Of a stretch of 64,000 nucleotides of DNA, positions 35,331 to 44,728 are shown piece by piece. The notes beneath the pieces are model-generated. The model made no database searches and was not told the DNA's origin. It saw only the letters and a program-made list of their open reading frames with translations. Origin of the DNA: Stentor roeselii (Eukaryota > Ciliophora > Heterotrichea > Heterotrichida > Stentoridae); contig RSEH01000123.1 of NCBI GenBank assembly GCA_006503475.1, forward strand, positions 62,001 through 126,000, given 5' to 3'. Made by a program: the position numbers and the translations under genes. Each line of letters begins with the position of its first letter. Position 1 is the first letter of the stretch.

Positions 35331-36518
35331 TTTATAGAATCTTGATTAGGGATGTTGAAAGGAAATTTTAGAGATATTTGGATTAGAGAGAATGTTTTAG
35401 AGTTGATAATTTGGAAGAGAAAAAAAAGGAGATTTCAGAGATATTTGGATTAGAGAGAATGTTTTAGAGTTGATTATTTGGAAGAGAAAAAAAAGGAGAT
35501 TTCATAGATTTTGAAATTTTTTTTAAAAAATTGAAAGTTTGGGAAGAATTTGGGTGAGGTGGGTTAGGATCAGGAGATTTATTACTGGGTCTTTGGATTT
35601 TTAAATTTTTGGATTGGTTGATTGGGTGGGTTGGGTTTTGCCTGAATCCTATATTATGAAAAAATGGAATTTAGACTGAAAATCTAGCTCTGATTTATCA
35701 TTCAAGTTTAAATCTCTAAAATTATCCTAAAACTTGTACCACGTAGCATCAAAAGTGACTCACTAATAATACTCTAGTTTATATAAATTTATTATTTTTC
35801 ATATTTTATACCAAGTCTCATAAACTAGCATCTTCAACAGAAATGGTGTTTTTTTCAAAAGTAAGCCTATCTTCTTTCAATAATCTGAGTATTAAATGAG
35901 CCATCACAACAATATAACACTAAATCTCTATCATCACTAAGGCCGCTGAAAATTCATTGTCATTCCCTAAATTTTTTTTAACCCTCATCATCTAATTATA
36001 AGTGATTTATAACTTTCCAGACCTTAATTTTGCTTCAATACATCTGCTTTGGCCCTAAAAGCCTCCAAAACAATCGATTGGCGTAAAAAAAGGATATCAT
36101 ATTTAAGGCAAATTTAAATTTCAGGGTATAAGACCTAAAAGATAAACATGATATAAAATGGATCCAAATAATTTAAATTTTTTGCAAATCCAGACATATC
36201 TTGAGCAATCCGACCATACAATAGCTTCAATAAACGTTTTCCTTTCTTTCAATTACAGAAACCCTAAATCAAATCATAAGTAAAAAAAATTTTTTCATTT
36301 TTCAAAATTCCTTAACAACCCAAACCTCTTCAAATTTTCTTCCAATCCTGAAATCCTTAAATCAATCCAAGTTCAAAAACTCCCTGATTTCAAAGTAAAA
36401 ATTTTCAATTTCCCTCCAAATATTACTCCATTTCTTCAAAAACCCATGAGAATTTAATGAAACTTATTGCTTAATTGTTTGAAAAACCTTAATCCTCATC
36501 TAAACATATCTGAATTAA
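35331..36518. other. long intergenic region
   Basis: About 1.19 kb without an open frame of note. The first 320 bp, upstream of the RING gene, are purine-rich on the plus strand, so the RING sense strand is pyrimidine-rich. From about 36180 to 36470 the plus strand changes to C/A/T-rich and G-poor, a promoter-like look on the plus strand, though no plus-strand gene begins there. The middle is AT-rich and empty. Confidence 0.5.
35370..35503. repeat. 67-bp tandem duplication
   Basis: Two head-to-tail copies of 67 bp begin agagatatttggattagaga at 35370 and 35437. They differ at one or two bases (gataat versus gattat), so the duplication is recent. A partial third unit may follow. It lies in the upstream region of the RING gene. 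Confidence 0.9.
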
Positions 36519-37631
36519 TTAGTTTTCTAATATCGAAGCTCGCTGAAGTTTGAGTTTATATTTCGAGGCCTTGCCAGAAGTTCCCTCTGCATGGGTATGT
36601 CCGATGACGTAGTCCCTGTGGTATTCGCAGTACTTCATCCCTGGAGCGAGACATGCGACAGAAGCCAGTCCCAGAGCCAGTCCCAGAAAATACCCAGTCA
36701 TCCAGTCCTCAACCAGGAAAATATTAAAAATGTGTTGAAAAGCCAGTCCAAAGCCAAAGAATTTCCCATTGTAATAAGGCCCGAGCACCCTTGAAAGTAA
36801 CACAAGTCCTGCACATCTAGAATAAGCAGAAGTAACAACAGTTACAATAACTGTTAAGTACTCTGAATACTCCCATAAGAAGCCATTCCAAATAACTACC
36901 TCAGTCACTAAAAAGATAAGAAGGACAAAACTCACCTTCTGGAAACTCAAAAATCTAAAAATCAAGAAAAAACTAACAGGGACTAGAAAAATCGTTGAAA
37001 AAGTGAACAAGTTTTTTGTGTTTTGACTGAGAATCGACTTCAGCAGACTGTTTTGAGCACCTTCTGTGAAAAGGACTAGAAAACAGATGAAAACTCCGAA
37101 AGGACGAGGAATCACTGACAGTTCATTCATCCCTGCGAATAAAGGTCTGTGAGTTTTAATCACTTCTCTGAATATCGAGAGGTTTATTATCAGAAGGACC
37201 AGGCAGGTCGCTGGAAAAAAACAAGAAAAAGAAGGAATTGAATGGAAAAGACCTCCAATACTATTAGATACCAGTTTCAATGCGATTATTTCTGATAAAG
37301 CAAGAAATTTGCAATTGTCTATCACCACCTCGCATATGTAAGTAAAGGTGAAGACTTCGAACATGCCAGAAACAATCGCTTGAGAATAAAGCATAAAGCC
37401 TGTTGAAAGTCCTGAGATGTAAATTAGCACCAAGAAGGTCTTACTTGGAATATAGTCAAATATCAAACCTCCTGATATTGTTGCTAAACATTTGCATAGG
37501 AAATACTTGAAATCGTCACTTTTCGGTTCGAGTAGTGAAGATGATAAAGTAATTAGAATTGTGCTGATCATGAATAAAGGGATAAAGTCGTAAGGAGCTC
37601 TCCAGTTTGTCAAGTTGAACCCACAGTGCAT
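36519..37631 (-). CDS. multi-pass transporter-like protein (MFS-like)
   Basis: This 370-residue protein has about ten to eleven hydrophobic segments in two halves separated by a charged loop near residue 165 (FREVIKTHRPLFAGMNELS), as in the major facilitator superfamily. Segments include FIPLFMISTILITLSSSLL, ISGLSTGFMLYSQAIVSG, SFSCFFPATCLVLLIINL, GVFICFLVLFTEGAQN, VSFVLLIFLVTEVVIWNGFLW and GYFLGLALGLASVACL. The MFS RxGRR loop is not obvious; the substrate is unknown. The length is slightly below typical MFS (400-600), so it may lack one helix pair. The C-terminus is cytosolic and basic. Confidence 0.6.
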   Translation of the reverse strand: MHCGFNLTNWRAPYDFIPLFMISTILITLSSSLLEPKSDDFKYFLCKCLATISGGLIFDYIPSKTFLVLIYISGLSTGFMLYSQAIVSGMFEVFTFTYICEVVIDNCKFLALSEIIALKLVSNSIGGLFHSIPSFSCFFPATCLVLLIINLSIFREVIKTHRPLFAGMNELSVIPRPFGVFICFLVLFTEGAQNSLLKSILSQNTKNLFTFSTIFLVPVSFFLIFRFLSFQKVSFVLLIFLVTEVVIWNGFLWEYSEYLTVIVTVVTSAYSRCAGLVLLSRVLGPYYNGKFFGFGLAFQHIFNIFLVEDWMTGYFLGLALGLASVACLAPGMKYCEYHRDYVIGHTHAEGTSGKASKYKLKLQRASILEN

Positions 37632-37666
37632 TTTTATTAATTCCTAATATTTAGTGACTTAATCAG

Positions 37667-39070
37667 CTACACCCGACGGGCTCCTACAAAGTCAAACAAT
37701 TCAGAAATGTCGACATCAAGCCTGGGTTCCATATAAACGATTAAATTTCCATTGCCAGTTCGAATCTTCGAATTATCAAGATCAAACCCTGCAGACTTCG
37801 GAAGACTAATTCCATCATTGAGCACTCCATCATTCAAAGACTTTCTATAATTATCAAGAGCATCATTGACAATGGTTTGAACATCATCTTCATCAACGTC
37901 AATAGTTGAGCTGATGATTTTGACTTTCTGTATCTTTAAAGTTTCGATATTTCCTTTAATTTTCCAGTTCTCAAGTGTGAATTCTCCTTCAGCAAACGAT
38001 CCAGCTTCAATCAGCAAAGCGACATCTTGGTTCACTTTGACCTCGCATCCAACATTTCCAGTCATCGAAACATCTGCTGACCATTTCTGACTATCATGAA
38101 AGCGAACAAGAGGATTATCGTTAAAAGAGCAGAAGATACTCATCGGCTGGTCAGTCCCATATTCATCAATAAGAGAAGGAATAAAAATCCCCACTACTGT
38201 TGTCGTCAAGCCAAAAGGAAAGACTTCAGAAACAGTGTCATTCGTGATGTTCAAGTCAAGCATCCCTGCCATGTAAGCCGAGTAGGTGTAAGAGTTGGCT
38301 ACATAGTCAGAAGCGACGATTTGAACACCTTTTTCTATTTTTTGATTCACGATGTCGGGCTTTGGAATGGGAGGAGAATAGTTTGGGTTGTCATGCTCGA
38401 CGAAGATCCCTCTGCTCATTACTCCTAACATTTTCTCAGTGATTTCAGGGGGCTGGGTAAGGGAATAGTTAAAGGCTATCACATCGTCAACTTTCGTGTA
38501 CATCTCGCCAAGGTCGAACTCATTTATCGCGTCTTCTATTAAATTTGAAAAGGAATCTTCGATTAAATCTTTGATTTCTTTTTGGAACATCTGAAAAATC
38601 CAGTTTTGGTTCACTTTGCTGTCCTTTTCAACTCGAATTTTTAACTTGTCTAGGTCTAGAGAGACTTTTTCTGTTGATACCTTGAAAAGAGTGGAGTTTG
38701 ATACTGATAAAGTCACTTTTATGCCTCCTTCTTCGATGTTTACGTAGGCACGGCCGTAGTCGCTTAGATGAGAAATGCCGTATTCCCATCGGAAGGTTGT
38801 GTCGAGGGTCACGTTCGTGAAGGATAAAAAGATCTGACGTTTTGAATTCATTGTTGCTGAATGATTTGGGATCTTTAAAGTGTTTATTTTGATTTCTTTT
38901 AATAGGATTCCGATTGATGAGTCTGAACGGGAGTTCTCGTAATTAAAGTATTGGTCCTCTATTTGGTAGTCCCCTACTGAATTTTCTAAAGATGTTGCTA
39001 GGTCACCTAAAAGGTTATTTATCGCGATTTGACTAGCAGAAAAGATCAAAGCAGAGACTAAAGCAGCCAT
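37667..39070 (-). CDS. BPI/LBP-superfamily lipid-binding protein
   Basis: From ATG 39068-39070 the protein has 467 residues and begins with a signal peptide MAALVSALIFSASQIAINN, so it is secreted or lumenal. Its layout follows the BPI/LBP/CETP family: an N-terminal half with IGILLKEIKINTLKI...SFTNVTLDTTFRWEYGISHLSDYGRAYVNIEEGGIKVTLSV, and a C-terminal half with MAGMLDLNITNDTVSEVFPFGLTTTVVGIFIPSLIDEY. Family members form two elongated barrels that bind lipid. An upstream TTG in frame is not a plausible start. The two cysteines, in SIFCSF and GCEVKV, could form the barrel disulfide, though their spacing differs from mammals. The role could be lipid transfer or binding of bacterial envelope lipid in food vacuoles; that is inferred. 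Confidence 0.78.
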   Translation of the reverse strand: MAALVSALIFSASQIAINNLLGDLATSLENSVGDYQIEDQYFNYENSRSDSSIGILLKEIKINTLKIPNHSATMNSKRQIFLSFTNVTLDTTFRWEYGISHLSDYGRAYVNIEEGGIKVTLSVSNSTLFKVSTEKVSLDLDKLKIRVEKDSKVNQNWIFQMFQKEIKDLIEDSFSNLIEDAINEFDLGEMYTKVDDVIAFNYSLTQPPEITEKMLGVMSRGIFVEHDNPNYSPPIPKPDIVNQKIEKGVQIVASDYVANSYTYSAYMAGMLDLNITNDTVSEVFPFGLTTTVVGIFIPSLIDEYGTDQPMSIFCSFNDNPLVRFHDSQKWSADVSMTGNVGCEVKVNQDVALLIEAGSFAEGEFTLENWKIKGNIETLKIQKVKIISSTIDVDEDDVQTIVNDALDNYRKSLNDGVLNDGISLPKSAGFDLDNSKIRTGNGNLIVYMEPRLDVDISELFDFVGARRV

Positions 39071-39180
39071 ATTAACTGGTAAATCGAACAAAAAATCCCT
39101 ATCCTAATCAAATCTAATTAAAAAAAATTTCATAATGAAACCAAATCCTTAAATAAACCAAACACGTTTCTTATATAATC

Positions 39181-39990
39181 ATGGACCCAGACGACCCAAT
39201 CAGCATATTCGCTGACATGAACTTAAATTCCGACGATTTTTTCCAAATCTTGGAAACCCACCGAAAAAGCTGTCAACGCGAAGGCCGTTACGACGAGGCC
39301 GAACTGACACGTTTACGCATTCTAGAACTACGAGCCCACGAAGAACAAACAAAAAAAGCCCATTTGCAAGCACGACACAAGGCTGAGAAGTCAAGTCTGT
39401 TAGAAGCTCACAAGTTAGAAGTCGAACAACTGACCGAGAAGTGGAATTCCGAGATCATGCCGAAGTTTGAAGAAAGTGTGAGAGTCTCTGTTTCACAAAT
39501 GCAAGAAAAGCAAAAAATCGAGTTAGAAGAGCTGAGAAGGAAACAAGAAGTTGAATTTGAAAAGATGAAAGCTCATCCACCTTCAGAGATTCTTAACTTA
39601 AGGAAAAGAATGGAAACCTTTGCAGCTGCCGGTGAATATGGAGACGCGAAAAAGGTCAAAGCCCAGTTGTTTGAAATCGAAACTGACTGGATCACTCGAC
39701 TTGAGGAGAAGATGAAGGAAAAGTGGCAGGACCAAGTTGATAAAATGATTGACAAGCAGGATAAGGAAATGAAATTCGGTATTAGTAAATTGGAAAAACA
39801 ACGGCAATTGAAAAAGATACAATGGAAGAAAGATGAGGAAATTTTAGAAAAAAGATATAATAATGTCAAAAGTGACCTGCTTAATCAGCAGAAAATCGAG
39901 AAACAGAAACTGACGAAAGAATTCTCGGTTAAAAGACAAGCCATGGAAAGTATTTCTTCAAAAATGAAGAGGCCTCAGGACTCTCGGTAG
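39181..39990 (+). CDS. coiled-coil protein of unknown function
   Basis: A 269-residue, almost entirely helical, charged protein. Residues 60-150 and 190-260 form coiled coils (AHLQARHKAEKSSLLEAHKLEVEQLTEKWNSEIMPKFEESVRVSVSQMQEKQKIELEELRRKQEVEFEKM, and KQDKEMKFGISKLEKQRQLKKIQWKKDEEILEKRYNNVKSD). The N-terminal segment SCQREGRYDEAELTRLRILELRAHEEQTKKA is a helix pair seen in conserved protist coiled-coil proteins of unknown function. The same layout, an 'xGRYxEAExxRxRxxELRxxEE' stem followed by basic coils, suggests a cytoskeletal role, but that is inferred. Divergent from the BPI-like gene with 110 bp between starts. Confidence 0.65.
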   Translation: MDPDDPISIFADMNLNSDDFFQILETHRKSCQREGRYDEAELTRLRILELRAHEEQTKKAHLQARHKAEKSSLLEAHKLEVEQLTEKWNSEIMPKFEESVRVSVSQMQEKQKIELEELRRKQEVEFEKMKAHPPSEILNLRKRMETFAAAGEYGDAKKVKAQLFEIETDWITRLEEKMKEKWQDQVDKMIDKQDKEMKFGISKLEKQRQLKKIQWKKDEEILEKRYNNVKSDLLNQQKIEKQKLTKEFSVKRQAMESISSKMKRPQDSR

Positions 39991-39999
39991 TAATAATAA

Positions 40000-40671
40000 A
40001 TGGAAGATATAGTTTCCAGGTAACTTTCACTCAGCAGAAAGCTTTTCGTCGGTGGACTCTCTTCTCTTACAACACAAGAGTCGCTGACTTGTTATTTTCA
40101 GCAGTTTGGATCAGTTCAAGACGCGATTTTGATGGTCGACAGAGTATCAGGTCGTTCTCGTTGTTTTGGTTTCGTGACAATGCAAGATTCCTCGATAATC
40201 GAGGCAATCACGTCACAGTCTCACTTCTTGGATGGGAAAAAAGTTGACTGCAAAAGAGCTGTTCCTAAGGAAACCCACCAGCAAGTACAGGTCGATCCTT
40301 ATTTTAAAACGAAGAAAATGTTCATTGGAGGACTGCCACCTGATGTCACTGGAGATGTTTTTAGAGGCTTCTTTGAACAGTTCGGACCGGTTGAGGATAG
40401 TGTTGTTATACTTGATAAGGAGACTGGCAGGCCGAGAGGCTTCGGCTTTGTGACCTTCCAAGACGAAGACACAGCAGACAAGGTGCTTGCAAACTATGAA
40501 AAAAACTGCATAAACGGAAAGTGGGTCGAATGCAAAAAAGCGACTCCAAAGTCAGGTTCAACAGGGCAATTCCAACCCCATAATCTCTACAACCCTCACG
40601 GATTTTCATATCCTTTTTTCCAGAGCGCATTCACCAGCTGGTACCCAGACTACAGCTTTAATGAAGGGTAA
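40000..40671 (+). CDS. two-RRM RNA-binding protein (hnRNP/Musashi-like)
   Basis: Two exons (40000-40019, 40035-40671) give 218 residues. RRM1 spans about 8-85: RNP2 RKLFVGGLSS and RNP1 SRCFGFVTM. RRM2 spans about 98-175: RNP2 KKMFIGGLPP and RNP1 RGFGFVTF, with VECKKATPK after it. The two-RRM layout with such RNP motifs is typical of hnRNP A/B, Musashi and DAZAP1 proteins that bind UAG or AU-rich RNA. The C-terminal tail is short and aromatic (NLYNPHGFSYPFFQSAFTSWYPDYSFNEG). The intron removal restores the start MEDIVSSRKLFVGGLSS; otherwise the first RNP2 is lost. Only about 9 bp separate it from the preceding stop. Confidence 0.93.
40020..40034 (+). other. 15-nt intron in the two-RRM gene
   Basis: GTAACTTTCACTCAG, phase 2 after only 20 coding bases. 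Retention gives AGG TAA; removal joins MEDIVS to SRKLFVGGL, restoring RNP2 of RRM1. Confidence 0.95.
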
Positions 40672-40705
40672 ATTAATCTTAAACATGATGACTTGAGTTA
40701 AATAA

Positions 40706-41566
40706 TCAATACCTGCTGCCTTTCATCAGATTCGGCTTGTACTTCATTTTAAGTATCGGCGAAACTGACTTAAAGTTCTTTTCTTGCAACATAAACAGCT
40801 TTCCTCGCTTCCAGTCATCTTTTTCAACAATAGAATTCTGCCGACGGATGAGATTCGCTTGTTTAGGAGGTTCTGGCGACTCAGGTATAATAATACTCGG
40901 GTAAACATTATCCAATTTCAGACATTTCACTCTTTTCCCTTCATATATTTTCGAGTGTTTTCGAATGGACTTCTCAACGACCAAGTTGTTGATGTAAAGA
41001 GAAATACTTTCAAGTGACTGACGAGAAGTCTTCAGATTTGACGAGTCGAAAGCTGGAAGTGACTTAAAAGTATGTGATGCAAGATTTTTAACACCTTCTA
41101 AAATCGAGTTAATCATTTTGAGGCTGTTTTCGTATTCGTTGATCAGTTGTTTGTAGTTCTCGACCTGGACTTTCAGAAGAGCCAGTTCTTCTTGTAGGTC
41201 CTGACTCATCAGCTCAAATGACGTCTGTCTTGACGCAAGGACTGAAGGACTTTCCCAGAGGGTTTTTAGAGGAGTTTCGAATTTCTGAGTGGCTTGATTA
41301 GGAGTTTTTGAGATTTCTAAACATTTTTTACCTGGTTTCGATGGCACCTTGCGAGGACTTTGAACTTCGATGTAGTCGATTATTGTCGTTTTACTTTCTG
41401 GTGAATCGAAGTCAGGACTTGGAAGGGAGACCAGGTCACTGGTTTCTAGTGAATCGAGCTGAGACTCGAGTGACCCTGGAGGAAAAAATGTTGGACTGTT
41501 TAGTTCAAGGTTCAGCACTGAGACCATATATTTATTGATAAAGCTGAAAAACTCTAAAAGCCTCAT
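40706..41566 (-). CDS. protein of unknown function with a short coiled coil
   Basis: A 286-residue protein MRLLEFFSFINKYMVSVLNLELNSPTFFPPGSLESQLDSLETSD... Residues about 125-160 are coiled coil (MSQDLQEELALLKVQVENYKQLINEYENSLKMINSILEGV). The rest is Ser/Pro/Lys-rich and likely disordered, with a basic C-terminus ending KMKYKPNLMKGSRY. No domain recognised. A second Met at residue 14 (MVSVLNLELN) is an alternative start. Convergent with the two-RRM gene. Confidence 0.55.
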   Translation of the reverse strand: MRLLEFFSFINKYMVSVLNLELNSPTFFPPGSLESQLDSLETSDLVSLPSPDFDSPESKTTIIDYIEVQSPRKVPSKPGKKCLEISKTPNQATQKFETPLKTLWESPSVLASRQTSFELMSQDLQEELALLKVQVENYKQLINEYENSLKMINSILEGVKNLASHTFKSLPAFDSSNLKTSRQSLESISLYINNLVVEKSIRKHSKIYEGKRVKCLKLDNVYPSIIIPESPEPPKQANLIRRQNSIVEKDDWKRGKLFMLQEKNFKSVSPILKMKYKPNLMKGSRY

Positions 41567-41726
41567 GAAAAATTGTGATCACTTCAAAAACATCTGAAAA
41601 ACATTCAATATAAAAACAGTTAAAAAAAAATCAGAAATTTTTTTCTTTAACTTAAAAAAAACTTTAAGACTATTTTTGACTTTAAAATATTCTTCAAATC
41701 TATTTGTTCAGAAACTCTTATAAACG

Positions 41727-43565
41727 ATGGACTCTACTAAAGAAGGGGTTCTACTGAAATGGACCAACTACATCTACGGCTGGAAGCCTCGGTACTTCGT
41801 CCTTCACGACGGTCTCTTCGAGTACTGCAAAGAAAAAGGCGAGCCTTTAAAAGGAAAAATATCTCTTTCAACCCTATCACTAAAAAAGCACCCAAAGCGC
41901 GACACAGACCTGATAATAAACACAGGAATTTCCACAATCAACCTTCGAGCCTATAACCCAAAAGAAGCCCAAGAATGGTACGTGGCATTAAAACGAGCGG
42001 GCAACATCGAATGCAATTCAAGCTTCCTCCACGAGAGTCAGCGTCGAGGAAGTGTGGAAGACGTTCCTGCTTCATTCGCTCAGAAGGTAAGCGAGATGTG
42101 GAGTGTCCACGCGATGATAAGCGAATCACTTGACACTCTTCCAGGCTCTTTACGTTCAAAGCATCCAGAAATCGAGAAGACATTCGGTTTATTCAAGACT
42201 TTTAAACTTCTCGCATCAGAGGCTTTATCGTTTTTAGAGTCTGAAGAGACAAAATCAGTCGCAACCTCACGTTTTTCAATAAATGAGAGAAAAAGTCTTG
42301 AATTTGGTGAATTTTCACAGAAGTTCAAAGTCGCTTCAAGTGAAGATCATTTTGGTGGAAATGAGGTGATAGCAGAGGAAGATGAGGAAAGTGTAAGGTT
42401 TGAAGATGCGAGAAGTCACGTTTCAGAAGAAAAAGAAGAATATTGCGTGCCACATCGGCGAACTCTGCCTTTTCTCCGTGATCCGAAGACAAAGTACAAC
42501 ATCTGGAGAGTGGTGAAGGACTCAATCGGTAAAGACCTGAGCAAGATGGCAGTCCCTGTTTACTTCAACGAGCCCATCAGTTTCTTGCAGAGGTACACAG
42601 AAGACCTGACTTATCATGAAATTTTGTTAAACGCCTGTGAAAGTGAAGAGCCTCTTCAACGCCTTGCTTATATCGCTTGTTTCGCTGTCACTTCTTATGT
42701 CGGCACCTTGCAACGCAATATGAAACCTTTCAACCCTCTTCTAGGAGAAACTTACGAATTAGTTAGAGACGGGTACCGAATAGTCTGTGAACAAGTCAGT
42801 CATCATCCTCCTATCTCTGCAATGCATTGCGAGCACAGCTTGTTCACTTATGCAGGCAGTGTTAATGTCAGGACCAGTTTCAAGGGAACCCATCTTTGTG
42901 TCACTCCAGTCGGTAAGTACCATGTTCGTCTTCACAACACTGGAGACCACTTTGTATGGTCAAAACCTCAGACAAACGTTCACAACATCATTTTTGGAAA
43001 AATGTATGTCGATCACTTTGGAAAAGTCGAAATTCTTAATAAAACAACAGGAGACGTCGCAGTTTTGAACTTTCATAAAAAAGGATGGTTTGAAAAAGTT
43101 TCTAATGAAGTCAGTGGAACGGTTTCTGATAAATTTGGAAATTTGAGGTTTAAACTTATGGGACAATGGCATCAACAGATGAGTATTGTCGATGTCGTGA
43201 ATGGGAAAATTGTTAAGGTCTGGGAAAAGTACCCGTTTCCTGAAGGGTTTGACTATAATTATTTTTTTAGTGACTTTGCAATTCAACTGAATTTGCCACC
43301 TGAATATTTCCCTGGGTTGCCTAGAACTGATTCTAGGTTTCGGCCTGATCAGAGAGCTCTTGAAAATGGAGACTTGAAAGAAGCTCTTAGTGAAAAACAT
43401 CGCCTGGAAGAGAAACAGAGGGAAGCCAGAAGGAATTTGGAGAAATCTGGAAAGGAGTATTACCCGATGTGGTTTAAATTGATTGAAGATGACTGGGTTT
43501 ATAGTGGCGGGTACTGGGAATGTAGGGAAAGTGGACAGGTTGAAGCCTTACCTGATATTTTTTAA
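41727..43565 (+). CDS. OSBP: oxysterol-binding protein with PH domain
   Basis: A 612-residue lipid-transfer protein. The PH domain (about 5-92) reads EGVLLKWTNYIYGWKPRYFVLHDGLFEYCKEKGE...INLRAYNPKEAQEWYVALKRA and should bind phosphoinositides. The ORD begins near 275 with SFLQRYTEDLTYHEILLNA and carries the signature EQVSHHPPISAMHCE (about 354-368), preceded by NPLLGETYEL and followed by FGKMYVDHFGKVEI. The HH pair binds PI4P and the barrel carries sterol, exchanging the two at membrane contact sites. The C-terminus includes KHRLEEKQREARRNLEKSGKEYYPMWFKLIEDDWVYSGGYWECR, typical of OSBP/ORP. A FFAT motif is not evident. Confidence 0.97.
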   Translation: MDSTKEGVLLKWTNYIYGWKPRYFVLHDGLFEYCKEKGEPLKGKISLSTLSLKKHPKRDTDLIINTGISTINLRAYNPKEAQEWYVALKRAGNIECNSSFLHESQRRGSVEDVPASFAQKVSEMWSVHAMISESLDTLPGSLRSKHPEIEKTFGLFKTFKLLASEALSFLESEETKSVATSRFSINERKSLEFGEFSQKFKVASSEDHFGGNEVIAEEDEESVRFEDARSHVSEEKEEYCVPHRRTLPFLRDPKTKYNIWRVVKDSIGKDLSKMAVPVYFNEPISFLQRYTEDLTYHEILLNACESEEPLQRLAYIACFAVTSYVGTLQRNMKPFNPLLGETYELVRDGYRIVCEQVSHHPPISAMHCEHSLFTYAGSVNVRTSFKGTHLCVTPVGKYHVRLHNTGDHFVWSKPQTNVHNIIFGKMYVDHFGKVEILNKTTGDVAVLNFHKKGWFEKVSNEVSGTVSDKFGNLRFKLMGQWHQQMSIVDVVNGKIVKVWEKYPFPEGFDYNYFFSDFAIQLNLPPEYFPGLPRTDSRFRPDQRALENGDLKEALSEKHRLEEKQREARRNLEKSGKEYYPMWFKLIEDDWVYSGGYWECRESGQVEALPDIF

Positions 43566-43585
43566 TTAAATTTAGAGTTTTAAGG

Positions 43586-44710
43586 TTAGTCGCTTTTGCT
43601 CTTGTTTAGAAGACCTTCAAATGAAATGAAGTACTTTGCTATGAAGATTATCAAGAGTAGGGCAGCTGATAATACAAAATACTTCACTGACCAGTGATCT
43701 TCGGAAGTCGAATCAGAATTCTTCAATCCGCAAAGCTTTTTGATTGGCAGGTTGCTTACTTGTTTGCTCAGATGTTCTACTAAGTCATCTAAATTACATT
43801 CAAGTCCACAGATTTCACTTTCAATGTAAGATAAAAAGTCCCTGAATCTTACTTTAAACTGATTCGCCACATAATGGATTTCTAGAAACACTGCTGATGC
43901 TGGAGGTTTTGGAGAAAAGTCCAAACCAAGCAAGTGCAAAGCTGCCAGAAACAGTCCTTGGTCCATCATATAAGGTAAAAATCTTTGATATTTCCCTTGT
44001 TTTTTAGTAGTTTTTAAGAATTCATTTAAAGTTCTAAAAATTTCATTGAGTCCAAGTTTTCCTTGTTCTTTGGTTCCATAAAGTAGCCATTCATGATACT
44101 TGTGATAAACTTTTTTCACTAATTCCCTTGTCTGAACATCAAAACCTGAAAAATCCAATTCAGAAGCATTTCTTTCCTCAGCACTTATAAGGTAACTTCC
44201 AAGTTCATACAAAACTTGAACAGAAAAGTTTGAAACCTTCGACTTAACCACTGAAGAATTTTGAATTTCTAAGAAAATTTCGTGATTTTTAAATTTTTCA
44301 ATGTTTTTATCCAGAAGTCCTTTCAATTTAAAGCAGTTTTCTTCTGGACTCATCATCAGGTCTGCTTCACTTGTTTTAAGTGAAAAATTGTTGAAGATTT
44401 TACTTTCAAAAATCTGATTTAGCTGAATTTTCAAAGATTCTCTAGCAAGTTCATTATTTTTAACAAAAACTGTGCTATTATATCGAAAGTTTTCTTTAAA
44501 TACAGGAAAATATCTTTCCCTTATAAGTTTTCCAAGAGATTCTTCTTGCTTAATGCCGCACTCATGAATTTTCCCTTTATTTTCTACCTCTTCCGACGAG
44601 CTAAAAGGAAAAATCACACTTGGATACCCAGTAGGAACTCTAGCAATTTCAACAACAGCAACAAGCCTACTCATCGAAACCCTAAAAATGACGCAAATCA
44701 CAAGAATCAT
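43586..44710 (-). CDS. histidine-acid-phosphatase-like membrane protein, catalytic motif lost
   Basis: This 374-residue protein has an N-terminal hydrophobic segment (MILVICVIFRVSMSRLVAVVEIA) and a C-terminal membrane anchor (VKYFVLSAALLLIIFIAKYFI). Between them it follows the histidine acid phosphatase layout: VEIARVPTGYPS where active members have a R-H-G-x-R-x-P loop, then KIHECGIKQEESLGKLIRERYFPVF (family: LTxxGxxQxxxLGxxLRxRY), VFVKNNELARESLKIQLNQIF (vrStdxxRtxxSAxxxLxGl), and MMDQGLFLAALHLLGLDF where active enzymes have an HD pair. The loop keeps the first Arg and the Pro but has Val for the nucleophilic His, and the HD is MD, so it cannot act as the usual phosphatase. A lumenal or surface binding role is inferred. 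Confidence 0.75.
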   Translation of the reverse strand: MILVICVIFRVSMSRLVAVVEIARVPTGYPSVIFPFSSSEEVENKGKIHECGIKQEESLGKLIRERYFPVFKENFRYNSTVFVKNNELARESLKIQLNQIFESKIFNNFSLKTSEADLMMSPEENCFKLKGLLDKNIEKFKNHEIFLEIQNSSVVKSKVSNFSVQVLYELGSYLISAEERNASELDFSGFDVQTRELVKKVYHKYHEWLLYGTKEQGKLGLNEIFRTLNEFLKTTKKQGKYQRFLPYMMDQGLFLAALHLLGLDFSPKPPASAVFLEIHYVANQFKVRFRDFLSYIESEICGLECNLDDLVEHLSKQVSNLPIKKLCGLKNSDSTSEDHWSVKYFVLSAALLLIIFIAKYFISFEGLLNKSKSD

Positions 44711-44728
44711 CTAGAATAATGCAAATAA

